The notes under the pieces were generated by a model, which saw only the letters and a program-made list of their open reading frames with translations, was not told where the DNA came from and searched no databases. A stretch of DNA of 64,000 nucleotides from Foliamicus sp965115835 (GTDB lineage Bacteria; Pseudomonadota; Gammaproteobacteria; Steroidobacterales; Foliamicaceae): contig OZ220471.1 in NCBI GenBank assembly GCA_965115835.1, forward strand, positions 1,860,001 through 1,924,000, written 5' to 3'. Position numbers and translations under genes: made by a program. Below, piece by piece: positions 27,334-36,081 of the stretch. Positions within the stretch are counted from its first letter, which is position 1. Each line of letters opens with the position of its first letter.

Positions 27334-28956
27334 CAGCAATTCCCGCCAAGCCATTTTGTGGTGCTGATGGGGTGGCATTCTGGTGCGGATGGCCGGTTGG
27401 CGGATCAGTTGGGGAAGGCTACCCCTCCGGCCGGCGCCGGATAAGTGGTTTGGCTACGCTGTTTCCCTGAAGAACCCGCTCGTCGCACACCCGACCACGG
27501 CGATGGGGTCAGGAGGTGTCGAAGGGCGCCAGTTCGGTTGGGTGGTGGCCGAAGGCGATGGCCTGATACAGGGCCTCCCAGCCGGTAATGAAGAACTCCA
27601 GAAACAAGCGGCGCAACCGTTCCCAGAAGTATTTCGGACGACCCTCCCGCTCCCGTGCCGCCCCAAACAGCGCACAGCAGCGCTGCTGAATCTGGTCGAT
27701 CAAAAAAGCCAGCATCGTCAAACCGGAAAATACCGTCGCCAGATGCCGCTTGCCGTGGCCAAAGTTATGCTCAAAGCCGTAGCCTTGGTTCTTCAGGGTG
27801 TTGAAGGTCTCGTTCTCAATGCGCCAACGCGCCCGACCGGCACGCATCAGCGCTTCCACATTCGATTCCGTGATCTTGATGTCCGTAACCCAACTAAAGT
27901 GCCGCTCCCGACCCTTGGGGGTGGTTTCCCAACACTCCAGAAAGTTCACCTCCAGGTCGAAATTCGCGTCGTTGAGCGGCACACCGTTGAGAAAGCGATA
28001 CCGCCGCCGCACACCGTCCTCGCCTTGGGTCTCGACAACCCGCGTCGCCATCACCGAAGCCACCCAGTGAAACAACTCCGCATGGTCGCCCGGCTTCACC
28101 CCCAGCACAAAGCGCAGGTCCAATTCCTGCAACAGCCGGATGTGCGGACCGTTCGAGGCCAACGCATCCTCCACCACCAACAGCTTCAGATGCGGATGCT
28201 CGCGCCGCACATCCCGCAGCAGACGCTTGGCCGCGTTGCGCTCGCAGTCGTTCTTGCGCGAACCGTCCGCGCGCAGGATCGGCTCCGGCGCCAGCGGAAA
28301 CACCTCGCGATGCTCCGGATGCACCAGCACCGCACCCAGCATCTGGTGATAGTAGGTCACACGACCGTCCCGGTGACGCCGCTCGCAACAATGAGCGCAA
28401 TGCACCTTCTGCGAGGAGAAGTAGCCCGTGCCGTCCACCGACAACAGATAATGATCGTCTAGCCAGGTGAAGTCCCGCAGCCCCCCGCCACGCTGTAACG
28501 CCGCAAACACGCGCTTGAAGGCCCGCCGCAGCGAGCGCGGATCCACTTCATCCAGTCGCTCGCGCATGGTTGTATCCGACGGCGCGCGCTCCACCCCATA
28601 GAGGCTTCTCAAGTTCGACCGGGTGCGCTCCTCGCCCCGTGCGTCCTGCTCAAAACTCAACAGCGACGAATACTTCAGCCCAAACATCGCCAGCGCCGAC
28701 ATCAGACAGTCCGTCAGGGGCAGGCCACGGCTCGCAACCGGATCCTCAATGCGATCGAAACAACCGCGCACCACCCGGAGCAATCCCGGGGCACTGAGCG
28801 TCTTGCGAAACTGGATCTTGGACATGGTTCATCCCCTGTACTCCAACAATCGCTCGAATCATACGGTTTTCGGATGAAAAGTTTGCGAAGAACTTCTTCT
28901 CGAACCGCCCAAAACCCCTGAAATCACTCACATGTCAAATTTGGCGGGAATTGCTG
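27334..28956 (-). mobile_element. complete insertion sequence, 1623 bp, with 9-bp target duplication
   Basis: The ends are perfect 16-bp inverted repeats, CAGCAATTCCCGCCAA at 27334-27349 and its complement at 28941-28956. Immediately outside both ends is the direct repeat ACAAAACCC (27325-27333 and 28957-28965), a 9-bp target duplication. One transposase gene fills the interior on the minus strand. The intact gene, perfect inverted repeats and exact target duplication indicate recent transposition. It inserted into the spacer between the Cys-rich peptide gene and aroE, 78 bases before the aroE start. Confidence 0.92.
27509..28825 (-). CDS. DDE transposase (IS4/ISNCY-like)
   Basis: A 438-residue DDE-fold transposase, apparently intact. 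Candidate catalytic acidic residues sit in LLSVDGTGYF, LLVVEDALASNGPHI and RARWRIENETFNTLKNQGYG; the last resembles the IS4-type YREK region. A CxxC-type motif (HCAHCCERRH) lies just after the first acidic residue. The N-terminal part (DCLMSALAMFGLKYSSLL) looks like the helical dimerisation region of this class. The exact IS family cannot be fixed without a database. Confidence 0.9.
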   Translation of the reverse strand: MSKIQFRKTLSAPGLLRVVRGCFDRIEDPVASRGLPLTDCLMSALAMFGLKYSSLLSFEQDARGEERTRSNLRSLYGVERAPSDTTMRERLDEVDPRSLRRAFKRVFAALQRGGGLRDFTWLDDHYLLSVDGTGYFSSQKVHCAHCCERRHRDGRVTYYHQMLGAVLVHPEHREVFPLAPEPILRADGSRKNDCERNAAKRLLRDVRREHPHLKLLVVEDALASNGPHIRLLQELDLRFVLGVKPGDHAELFHWVASVMATRVVETQGEDGVRRRYRFLNGVPLNDANFDLEVNFLECWETTPKGRERHFSWVTDIKITESNVEALMRAGRARWRIENETFNTLKNQGYGFEHNFGHGKRHLATVFSGLTMLAFLIDQIQQRCCALFGAAREREGRPKYFWERLRRLFLEFFITGWEALYQAIAFGHHPTELAPFDTS

Positions 28957-29033
28957 ACAAAACCCGACGGAACCACGGATGAGGAGAGGAACTGCGGTAC
29001 CCTGTCGTCGGACTCGCAGCCGCCCCAGAAAAC

Positions 29034-29837
29034 ATGCCGGCACTGTACTGCGTCATGGGACATCCGATCGGCCACAGCCGGTCGCCGGAAATTCACCGCC
29101 GCTTTGCAGCGCAACTCGGCGTGTCGCTCGAATATCGCCGCATCGAGGTTCGGTCGGGATCGCTGGAGGAGGCGGTCCGTCGTTTCGCGCAAGCGGGGGG
29201 GCGCGGATGCAACATCACGCTGCCCCTGAAGGAGGAAGCCGCGGCGCTGAGCCGTTCCCTCGGCCCGGAGGCCGAGCAGGCCGGCGCGGCCAACACTCTG
29301 GTCCTTGGCAAGGATGGCGGCATCCATGGCGACAACACCGACGGTCCCGGGCTGCTGCGCCACTTGCGCCGCAACCTTGGCATGGACCTCGAAGGCGCGT
29401 CCGTGCTGATGATCGGCGCCGGCGGCGCGGCGCGCGGCGTGATCCCCGCATTGCTCGGCGCAAAGCCCCAAACGCTCACTCTCTTCAACCGTACTCGAAA
29501 GCGCGCGGTGGATCTGGCCCGCCGCTTCGAGCCCCTGGGAACCCTCCGCGTGGCCGGTCACCCGGCTGAAGAACTGCCGCCGTTCGACCTGATCGTCAAT
29601 GCCAGTTCCGCCGGGCTGGCGGGCCAATCGCCCGTGCTGCGCCCGGCGGCGGCGGCAGGAGCGCATTGCGTCGATATGGCTTACGGGCCGGCAGCCGCTC
29701 CTTTCCTCTCCTGGGCGCAAGAAGGAAAGGCGCTCTCGGCGCACGACGGATGGGGCCTGCTGGTGGAGCAGGCCGCCGGGAGTTTTGCCATCTGGCACGG
29801 CCTGAGGCCGGACACCCGGGAACTTCTGGGTGCGTAG
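29034..29837 (+). CDS. aroE: shikimate dehydrogenase
   Basis: A 267-residue NADP-dependent enzyme that reduces 3-dehydroshikimate to shikimate in aromatic amino-acid synthesis. Substrate-binding GHPIGHSRSPEIH lies near the N-terminus. Catalytic K66 (NITLPLKE) and D103 (GDNTDG) are present. The dinucleotide loop GAGGAAR (130-136) and the NADP phosphate clamp NRTRKRA follow. The insertion sequence ends 77 bases upstream, so any original promoter further upstream has been displaced. The gene converges with gor across 18 bases. Confidence 0.96.
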   Translation: MPALYCVMGHPIGHSRSPEIHRRFAAQLGVSLEYRRIEVRSGSLEEAVRRFAQAGGRGCNITLPLKEEAAALSRSLGPEAEQAGAANTLVLGKDGGIHGDNTDGPGLLRHLRRNLGMDLEGASVLMIGAGGAARGVIPALLGAKPQTLTLFNRTRKRAVDLARRFEPLGTLRVAGHPAEELPPFDLIVNASSAGLAGQSPVLRPAAAAGAHCVDMAYGPAAAPFLSWAQEGKALSAHDGWGLLVEQAAGSFAIWHGLRPDTRELLGA

Positions 29838-29855
29838 ATCAAGACAACGCGCTGT

Positions 29856-31199
29856 TCAGCGCATGGTAACGAGTTCTTCCGCCGCAGTGGGATGAATGGC
29901 CACGGTGTCGTCGAGGTCCGCCTTGCGGGCGCCCATCCTCACCGCCACGGCAAATCCCTGGAGCATTTCGTCCGTCCCCGGACCGGCCAGATGACAACCC
30001 ACCACCCGCTCCTGATCGCCCACCGTGACCAGCTTCATGCGCGATTTGGGCTTGTGCGCGGCGATGCCGTAGTACAGGGGCGTGAATTCGGAGCGGTAAC
30101 AGCGAACCGCACCGCCAAAGCGGGCGCGCGCTTCCTCTTCGGCAAGGCCGACGGAACCCAACGGCGGATGCGCAAACACCACCGTGGGTATGTTCCTGTA
30201 ATCCATCCTGCGCTCGGCCATCCCCCCGAACTGCCGGTCCGCCCAGCGCCGGCCGGCGGCTATCGCCACCGGCGTAAGCTCATGTCGCCCGGTAACGTCC
30301 CCCAGCGCGAACACGCCCGGCGTCGAGGTTTCCTGCCATGGATCCACTTCGATGGCGCCGTTCGGCCCGCAGGCCACGCCTGCGGCTTCGAGGTTCAGAC
30401 CGCGGGTCAGCGGGCGTCTTCCCACAGCCCACAGCAGCGTATCGAAGGGACCGCTGCGCGCGCCCGAAGACGGCAAGAGAAACAGTCCGCCTTCGCTCCG
30501 TTCGACGGCAGCGGGCACAAAATCCAAAACGACCTGCACACCGGATTCTGCGAATCCATCCAGACAAGCTTTCTGAAGAATCTCATCGAAGCGGCGCAGG
30601 ACCGACTTGCGGCGCAAGTGCAGCGTGACCTCCGAGCCGAGTCCTCGCAGAATCCCGGCCAATTCCACGGCAATGTATCCGGCGCCCACAACCGCGGCCC
30701 TGCGCGGACGCCTGTCCAGCTCGAAGAAATCATCGGAAGTGATTCCGAGTTCCGCCCCGGGAAGATCCGGAACCACGGGGGCGCCGCCGGCGGCAATCAG
30801 AATGCGTTCGGCGCTGCACTCTTCGCCGTTCGTCGTCAGGACACGGGGGCCGGAGAACGCTGCGCGCCCGGCAATGCTCTCCACGCCACGGCGCTTCAGG
30901 TTCTGTGCGTACATGTCGTTGAGGCGGCGGATGTAGCGCTCCCGGCGGCGCACCAGTTCGGCCCAGTCGTGGGCGGGCGGCGACAGGCGGAACCCGTACT
31001 CTTGCGAATCGGCGATCTGGCGGGCCAGTTCCGCAGCGTGCCACATGATCTTTTTCGGCACGCAGCCGCGGTTGACGCAGGTACCCCCCAAGCGGTCCGC
31101 CTCGATCAGCGCCACGCGCGCGCCATGCTCGGCCGCGCGCTGCGCCGCGGCCAGTCCACCGCTGCCGCCGCCCACCACAAGCAGGTCGAACTCTCGCAT
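29856..31199 (-). CDS. gor: glutathione-disulfide reductase
   Basis: A 447-residue FAD-dependent oxidoreductase that regenerates glutathione with NADPH. The FAD-binding VVGGGSGGLAAA is at residues 8-19. The redox-active disulfide is in GGTCVNRGCVPKK (C41, C46), the form typical of glutathione reductases. A second Rossmann motif (VVGAGYIAVELAGIL), the FAD-contacting FALGDVTG and the C-terminal active-site His in AIHPTAAEELVTMR are all present. It diverges from the FAH-family gene across about 140 bases. Confidence 0.95.
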   Translation of the reverse strand: MREFDLLVVGGGSGGLAAAQRAAEHGARVALIEADRLGGTCVNRGCVPKKIMWHAAELARQIADSQEYGFRLSPPAHDWAELVRRRERYIRRLNDMYAQNLKRRGVESIAGRAAFSGPRVLTTNGEECSAERILIAAGGAPVVPDLPGAELGITSDDFFELDRRPRRAAVVGAGYIAVELAGILRGLGSEVTLHLRRKSVLRRFDEILQKACLDGFAESGVQVVLDFVPAAVERSEGGLFLLPSSGARSGPFDTLLWAVGRRPLTRGLNLEAAGVACGPNGAIEVDPWQETSTPGVFALGDVTGRHELTPVAIAAGRRWADRQFGGMAERRMDYRNIPTVVFAHPPLGSVGLAEEEARARFGGAVRCYRSEFTPLYYGIAAHKPKSRMKLVTVGDQERVVGCHLAGPGTDEMLQGFAVAVRMGARKADLDDTVAIHPTAAEELVTMR

Positions 31200-31340
31200 G
31201 GGCGATGAGGATAACGCCTGCGGACTGCGATGGCGATGCCGGTCTCCCCGAGAGTCGGCGTCCGCGTATCTTGACCGGCCCGAAGAAATCCGGGAAAGTG
31301 TGCCACCGGGGCCTGATCGTCAGGGCTTGCGGCACCGTGA

Positions 31341-32036
31341 ATGATGAACGAACTGTTTGACTATTACCGTCCCAGCCTGACGGTGCGGGGAATCGGACGG
31401 CGCTTTCCGGCGCGCCGGATCTTCTGCGTGGGCTGGAACTACCTGGATCACATCCACGAGATGGACCGGGCGCAGGCGCCGGAGCCTCCGGTATTCATGA
31501 AGCCGGCGGACTCGCTGTTGCCGGACGGGGGAGAGATTCCCTTTCCCACCCGCACCCGGGAACTGCATCACGAGGTGGAGCTAGTGGTGGCCATGCAGGG
31601 CGGCGGATTGAACATCCCGGTCGAGAATGCGCTTGAACATGTGTACGGCTATGGCGTGGGCATCGACCTGACGCGCCGGGACCTCCAGCAGCAGGCCAGG
31701 AAGGCGGGCGACCCCTGGGAAACCAGCAAGAGCTTCGATTATTCCGCTCCCGTCAGCACCTTGCGCAGGGCCGCCAGCACCGGACACCCGGCCAAGGGCC
31801 GCATCTGGCTGGCGGTCAACGGCGAGCTCAGGCAGGAAGCGGACATCAGCAGCATGATCCGCAAACCCGGGGAACTGATCGCGCAGATTTCCACGTACTT
31901 CGAACTGAAGCCAGGCGACTTGATCTTTACCGGAACGCCGGCGGGAGTGGGCGCCATCAAACCGGGCGACCACATCACCGCCGGGGTGGAGCCGGTAGGC
32001 GATATGCACGTCAGGGTTGGCCGGCCGCGCTCCTGA
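31341..32036 (+). CDS. fumarylacetoacetate hydrolase family protein
   Basis: A 231-residue protein of the FAH fold, which cleaves or isomerises beta-diketo acids in aromatic-compound catabolism. It begins with RRIFCVGWNYLDHIHEM and carries the metal ligands of the family in HHEVELVVAMQ and the YGVGIDLTRRDLQ segment. The C-terminal LKPGDLIFTGTPAGVGAIKPGD is characteristic. Similar small proteins act as fumarylpyruvate hydrolases or acylpyruvases; the substrate cannot be set here. Two adjacent ATGs (31341, 31344) could be used. xth follows after 25 bases on the same strand. Confidence 0.9.
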   Translation: MMNELFDYYRPSLTVRGIGRRFPARRIFCVGWNYLDHIHEMDRAQAPEPPVFMKPADSLLPDGGEIPFPTRTRELHHEVELVVAMQGGGLNIPVENALEHVYGYGVGIDLTRRDLQQQARKAGDPWETSKSFDYSAPVSTLRRAASTGHPAKGRIWLAVNGELRQEADISSMIRKPGELIAQISTYFELKPGDLIFTGTPAGVGAIKPGDHITAGVEPVGDMHVRVGRPRS

Positions 32037-32061
32037 TCACCTTCCAGCCGGGCCTGCGGCC

Positions 32062-32826
32062 ATGATGATTGCCAGCTGGAACGTGAACTCCGTGAGGGTG
32101 CGCAAGGAACAGATCCTGCACTGGCTCGAGACCCGAACGCCGGATGTGCTGGGCCTTCAGGAACTGAAATGCCGCAACGCGGACTTCCCCACCGGAGACT
32201 TCCAGGAATTGGGATACTTCTGCCTCACGCACGGACAACCCGCCTACAACGGAGTCGCCCTGCTGACGCGCCGCCCTGCTTTCCAGCCGCTCACCGGGAT
32301 CCCGGAAATGGCCGACCCGCAGGCGCGGGCCGTTGCGGCGACAGTGGGCGACACGCGCGTGATCAATGTTTATGTGCCCAATGGCAAGGCGGTGGGCCAC
32401 CCCCACTACGACTACAAGCTGCGATGGCTCGACGCGCTCGCGGTCTGGCTACGCGAAGAACGGGATCGCTGGCCGCAACTGGTGGTAATGGGCGACTTCA
32501 ACATCGCGCCCGAGGACCGTGACGTGCACGATCCCGAACAGTGGCGAGACCGGATCCTGTGCAGCCAGCCTGAACGCGACCGGTTGTGCGCCCTCGAAGC
32601 CCTGGGGCTGCGCGACAGTTTCCGGCTGTTCCGCCAGCCGGCGAACCGGTTCAGTTGGTGGGACTACCGCGCCGCGGCCTTCCGCCGCAACCAGGGACTC
32701 CGGATCGACCTGATCCTGCTGTCGCCTGCGCTGGCGCCGCAGTGCCGCGCATCGAAAATAGACACCGCGCCGCGCAAACTCGAACGACCCTCCGATCACG
32801 CGCCCGTCTTCGTCCACCTGGCCTGA
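32062..32826 (+). CDS. xth: exodeoxyribonuclease III
   Basis: A 254-residue endonuclease/exonuclease/phosphatase-fold enzyme that cuts at abasic sites in base-excision repair. It shows MIASWNVNSVRVR, the metal-binding glutamate E34 in LGLQELKC, VYVPNG, the catalytic GDFNIAPEDRDV, and the C-terminal RPSDHAPV. The start is set at the ATG giving the family N-terminus MMIASWNVNS; a longer in-frame extension upstream overlaps the previous gene. Probably co-transcribed with the FAH-family gene. Confidence 0.95.
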   Translation: MMIASWNVNSVRVRKEQILHWLETRTPDVLGLQELKCRNADFPTGDFQELGYFCLTHGQPAYNGVALLTRRPAFQPLTGIPEMADPQARAVAATVGDTRVINVYVPNGKAVGHPHYDYKLRWLDALAVWLREERDRWPQLVVMGDFNIAPEDRDVHDPEQWRDRILCSQPERDRLCALEALGLRDSFRLFRQPANRFSWWDYRAAAFRRNQGLRIDLILLSPALAPQCRASKIDTAPRKLERPSDHAPVFVHLA

Positions 32827-32873
32827 CCCTTGCGGCCCGGCTCACTCCACCAGGGGGCGACCAGACGAACAAT

Positions 32874-34715
32874 TCAATCGACGGTAACGGATTTCGCGAG
32901 GTTGCGGGGCCGGTCCACATTGTTGCCCCGGCGTACCGCAACGTGATAGGCAAGCAGTTGCAGCGGTATCGTGTAGAGCACGGGGGCCTGAAGGTCGGTT
33001 GAAGGCGCCGGCAGCCTGATCACGATCATGCCCTCCTCGCGCCCCAGGTTGGCCTGCGGCGCGGACACCACGAACAACTGGCCGCCACGGGCGCGAACCT
33101 CCTCCAGGTTCGACCGCAGCTTGTGCAAAAGCCCATCGTCCGGCGCCAGCGCAACCACCATCATGCCGTCGTCCACCAGCGCCAGCGGTCCGTGCTTGAG
33201 TTCGCCGGCGGCATAGGCTTCGGCGTGAATATACGAAAGTTCCTTCAGCTTGAGCGCGCCTTCCATGGCCACCGGCCACATCGCCCCGCGGCCCAGGAAC
33301 AGCACATGCTCCCGGTCCTGGAAATGGGTCGCAAGCGATTCGATCCGGGCATCCATTTGCAGCGTCTGTTCGATCAAGTTCGGCAACTCGGCAACCTGCC
33401 GGGCGAGGTGGCGGATTTCCCGGTCCGTCTTGCCGTTCTCGCGGGCCAGCGCCAGGATCACCACAGCCAGCGCCGCCAACTGGGTCAGCAGCGCCTTGGT
33501 GGAGGCCACGCCCACCTCCGGGCCGGCCCGCGTCAACAGGCTGTGCTCCACCATGCGCACCAGACTGCTCGTGGCCACGTTGCTCAGGGCCAGCACTCCC
33601 ATGTAACCCCGCTTGAGCGCAACATGCGTGGCCGCCAGCGTGTCCGCCGTTTCTCCGGATTGGGAAATGGCGAGATACAGGCAGTTCTCCGAACAGGGCG
33701 GGGGGCGGTAACGGTATTCGCTGGCGATTTCCACGGTGCATGGCAAACCGGCGTGATCCTGCAACCATTGCCGGGCGACCAGCCCCGCGTTGTAGGCGCT
33801 GCCGCAGGCGGCGATATGCACCGCGGCCACATCCCCGAGCCGTGCGCCCAGATCCGGGCCGAACAGCGTCCGCGACGGCAGGCCACTGGAAATCAGCGGC
33901 GACAGGGTGTCCCGCACCGCCCCGGCCTGCTCGAAAATCTCCTTTTGCATGTAATGCCGGTAGCGGCCCCGCTCCAGGGACTCGGGACCGAACTCGCTCT
34001 CCACCAGGGGGCGGTTCGCCGGCTCGCCGTCGGCCCTGGTAATCTCCACGCCGCGCGCGCGGACCACAGCCAGATCTCCATCCTCCAGAAACCGGTAGCG
34101 GCGCGTTACCTTCAGCAGTGCGGCAATATCGGAAGCTGCGTAATTCTCCGAATCGCCCAGGCCCACCACCATGGGAGCGCCCCGATTCGCCGCCACAAAG
34201 GCGTGGGGTTCGGCGGCGGCAAGCACCACCACGGAATAGGTGCCGTTCAGACGCGACAGCGCGTCGCGGGTGGCCGCCGCCAGATCCTTGCCGGCCTGCA
34301 ATTCCAGAGCGATCAGATGGGCGATGCATTCGGTGTCCGTCTCGCTGGAGAAGCTCAGTCCCCTGGCCAGGAGTTCGCTTTTGATCGCCTCGTAGTTCTC
34401 GATGATGCCGTTGTGCGCCACCGCCACCTCATTGCCATTGCCCGCAAACAGGGGGTGCGCATTGCGTTCGCTGGGACGACCGTGCGTCGCCCAACGGGTG
34501 TGGGCAATGCCCAGCTCGCCCGCCATGGGATTCCGCTCGAAGTCCGCGGTCAGCCGGGAAACGAAACCGGCGCGGCGCAAACGACCCAGCCGCCCGTTCC
34601 CCAGCAGCAGGGCAACGCCGGCGGAATCGTACCCGCGGTACTCCAGACGCTGCAGCCCTTCCAGCAGCAAGGGCGCGATATCGCGCCGCGCGGCAACGCC
34701 AACGATTCCGCACAT
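32874..34715 (-). CDS. glmS: glutamine-fructose-6-phosphate aminotransferase
   Basis: A 613-residue enzyme making glucosamine-6-phosphate from fructose-6-phosphate and glutamine, the first step toward UDP-GlcNAc for peptidoglycan and LPS. The N-terminal glutaminase domain begins MCGIVG with catalytic Cys2 and has EYRGYDSAG and the GIAHTRWATHG loop. Two SIS sugar-binding domains follow (ACGSAYNAG, SQSGETADT, LKELSYIHAEAYAAGELKHGP). The C-terminus KSVTVD matches the conserved tail. It lies 16 bases after glmU, forming a UDP-GlcNAc operon. Confidence 0.97.
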   Translation of the reverse strand: MCGIVGVAARRDIAPLLLEGLQRLEYRGYDSAGVALLLGNGRLGRLRRAGFVSRLTADFERNPMAGELGIAHTRWATHGRPSERNAHPLFAGNGNEVAVAHNGIIENYEAIKSELLARGLSFSSETDTECIAHLIALELQAGKDLAAATRDALSRLNGTYSVVVLAAAEPHAFVAANRGAPMVVGLGDSENYAASDIAALLKVTRRYRFLEDGDLAVVRARGVEITRADGEPANRPLVESEFGPESLERGRYRHYMQKEIFEQAGAVRDTLSPLISSGLPSRTLFGPDLGARLGDVAAVHIAACGSAYNAGLVARQWLQDHAGLPCTVEIASEYRYRPPPCSENCLYLAISQSGETADTLAATHVALKRGYMGVLALSNVATSSLVRMVEHSLLTRAGPEVGVASTKALLTQLAALAVVILALARENGKTDREIRHLARQVAELPNLIEQTLQMDARIESLATHFQDREHVLFLGRGAMWPVAMEGALKLKELSYIHAEAYAAGELKHGPLALVDDGMMVVALAPDDGLLHKLRSNLEEVRARGGQLFVVSAPQANLGREEGMIVIRLPAPSTDLQAPVLYTIPLQLLAYHVAVRRGNNVDRPRNLAKSVTVD

Positions 34716-34731
34716 GCCGGAGTTCGCCGCC

Positions 34732-36081
34732 TCAGCGCCTTTTGAGCGGCAGCGACTTCTGCCGGGAGCGGGCCATGGTGAGCTGGTTGGCCGGCGCTGG
34801 TTTGGTGATGGTCGAACCGGCGCCGATCAGGGCGCCGGCGCCCACTTCAACCGGCGCGACCAACTCCACGCCCGAGCCGATGAAAGCCCCCTCGCCGATC
34901 ACGGTACGATGCTTTCTTTGGCCATCGTAATTGCAGGTAATGACGCCAGCGCCGATATTCGCGTTCCTGCCGACTTGCGAATCGCCCACATAGCTCAGGT
35001 GCGAAGCCTTGGCGCCTTCGCCCATTTCGCTGTTCTTGACTTCCACGAAGTTGCCTACCCGGGATTCCGGACCCAGCCGGGCCTGCGGCCGGATGCGGGC
35101 GAAGGGGCCAATGCGCGCGCCGGCGCCGACATCGGCGCCGTCAACGACGCAGTGGGACTCTATCCGCGCATTCGCAGCCAGACGCGAATTCGAGACCACG
35201 CTGTAGGGGCCGATGCGCGCACCGTCCCCAAGCCGGATTTCCCCTTCCAGCACCACGCCCACATCGAGAAACACATCCCGCCCGGCGGTCACCTCGGCGC
35301 GAATCTCGATGCGCTGCGGATCGGCAATGCGAACCCCCTGCTCCATCAGGGCTTCGGCGCGGCGGCGACACAAGATCCGCCAAGCGCCGGCCAGCTGCGA
35401 CGGGCTGTTGACGCCCAGCGCTTCGCCGGCGTCTGGCAAACGCACTGCATGCACCGGCAGGCCCTGGTCGAGAGCCATGGCCACGGTATGGGTAAGGCAG
35501 ATTTCCTGCTTCACGCCCGCCGGCCGGAGCGCCCGGCAAGCCCCGGCCAGCCACCCGGCGGGCGCGGCCATGGGTCCCACGTTGATCTCGCGAATGCGGA
35601 GTTGCCCAAGCGTAGCATCCGCATGCTCCACGATCACCGCCACGGACCCTCCGGGAGCTCTCACGATGCGCCCGTAGCCCGTGGGATCTTCCACACTGGC
35701 AGTCAGCAGCGTCACACCCTCGTCCTGGGTGACAAGCCGCTCGAGCGTTTCGTTGCGAACCAGGGGCACATCGCCGTACAGAACCAGCACGCGGGACCCG
35801 GGATCGACCCCGGGCAGGGCCTGGAGCACCGCGTGTCCCGAACCCCGTTGCTCCGCCTGCAGGACCCATTCGATACCGGCATCGGGGAAGGCTGCGCGCA
35901 GCGACTCGGCGCCGTGCCCGCACACCACGACCACGCGCTCGGCGGCCAGATGGCGGGCGCCGTCGAGAACATGCGCAAGCAGCGGCTTGCCGCCCAGAAG
36001 GTGCAATGGCTTGGGCAGCGCCGAGCGCATCCGGGCGCCCTTTCCGGCGGCAAGAATCACGACATTCAACGCACGGCTCAT
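34732..36081 (-). CDS. glmU: bifunctional GlmU uridyltransferase/acetyltransferase
   Basis: A 449-residue enzyme that acetylates glucosamine-1-phosphate and then makes UDP-GlcNAc. The start at 36081 gives the conserved LNVVILAAGKGARMRSALPK nucleotidyltransferase signature. The C-terminal half is a left-handed beta helix of hexapeptide repeats ending in the active-site region (SHLSYVGDSQVGRNANIGAG, NYDGQRKHRTVIGEGAFIGS). The start codon overlaps the stop of the upstream amidase gene (TGATG), so they are translationally coupled. glmS follows after 16 bases. Confidence 0.96.
   Translation of the reverse strand: MSRALNVVILAAGKGARMRSALPKPLHLLGGKPLLAHVLDGARHLAAERVVVVCGHGAESLRAAFPDAGIEWVLQAEQRGSGHAVLQALPGVDPGSRVLVLYGDVPLVRNETLERLVTQDEGVTLLTASVEDPTGYGRIVRAPGGSVAVIVEHADATLGQLRIREINVGPMAAPAGWLAGACRALRPAGVKQEICLTHTVAMALDQGLPVHAVRLPDAGEALGVNSPSQLAGAWRILCRRRAEALMEQGVRIADPQRIEIRAEVTAGRDVFLDVGVVLEGEIRLGDGARIGPYSVVSNSRLAANARIESHCVVDGADVGAGARIGPFARIRPQARLGPESRVGNFVEVKNSEMGEGAKASHLSYVGDSQVGRNANIGAGVITCNYDGQRKHRTVIGEGAFIGSGVELVAPVEVGAGALIGAGSTITKPAPANQLTMARSRQKSLPLKRR

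Noticed and set aside
27383..28462. Plus-strand frame of 359 codons inside the insertion sequence
   Set aside because: Antisense shadow of the transposase, with no recognisable domain.
29196..29202. G7 run in aroE and a similar one in gatB (about 20786) as possible phase-variable tracts
   Set aside because: Seven-base runs are expected by chance in such GC-rich coding DNA and both genes are housekeeping; only the C10 and C12 tracts stand out.
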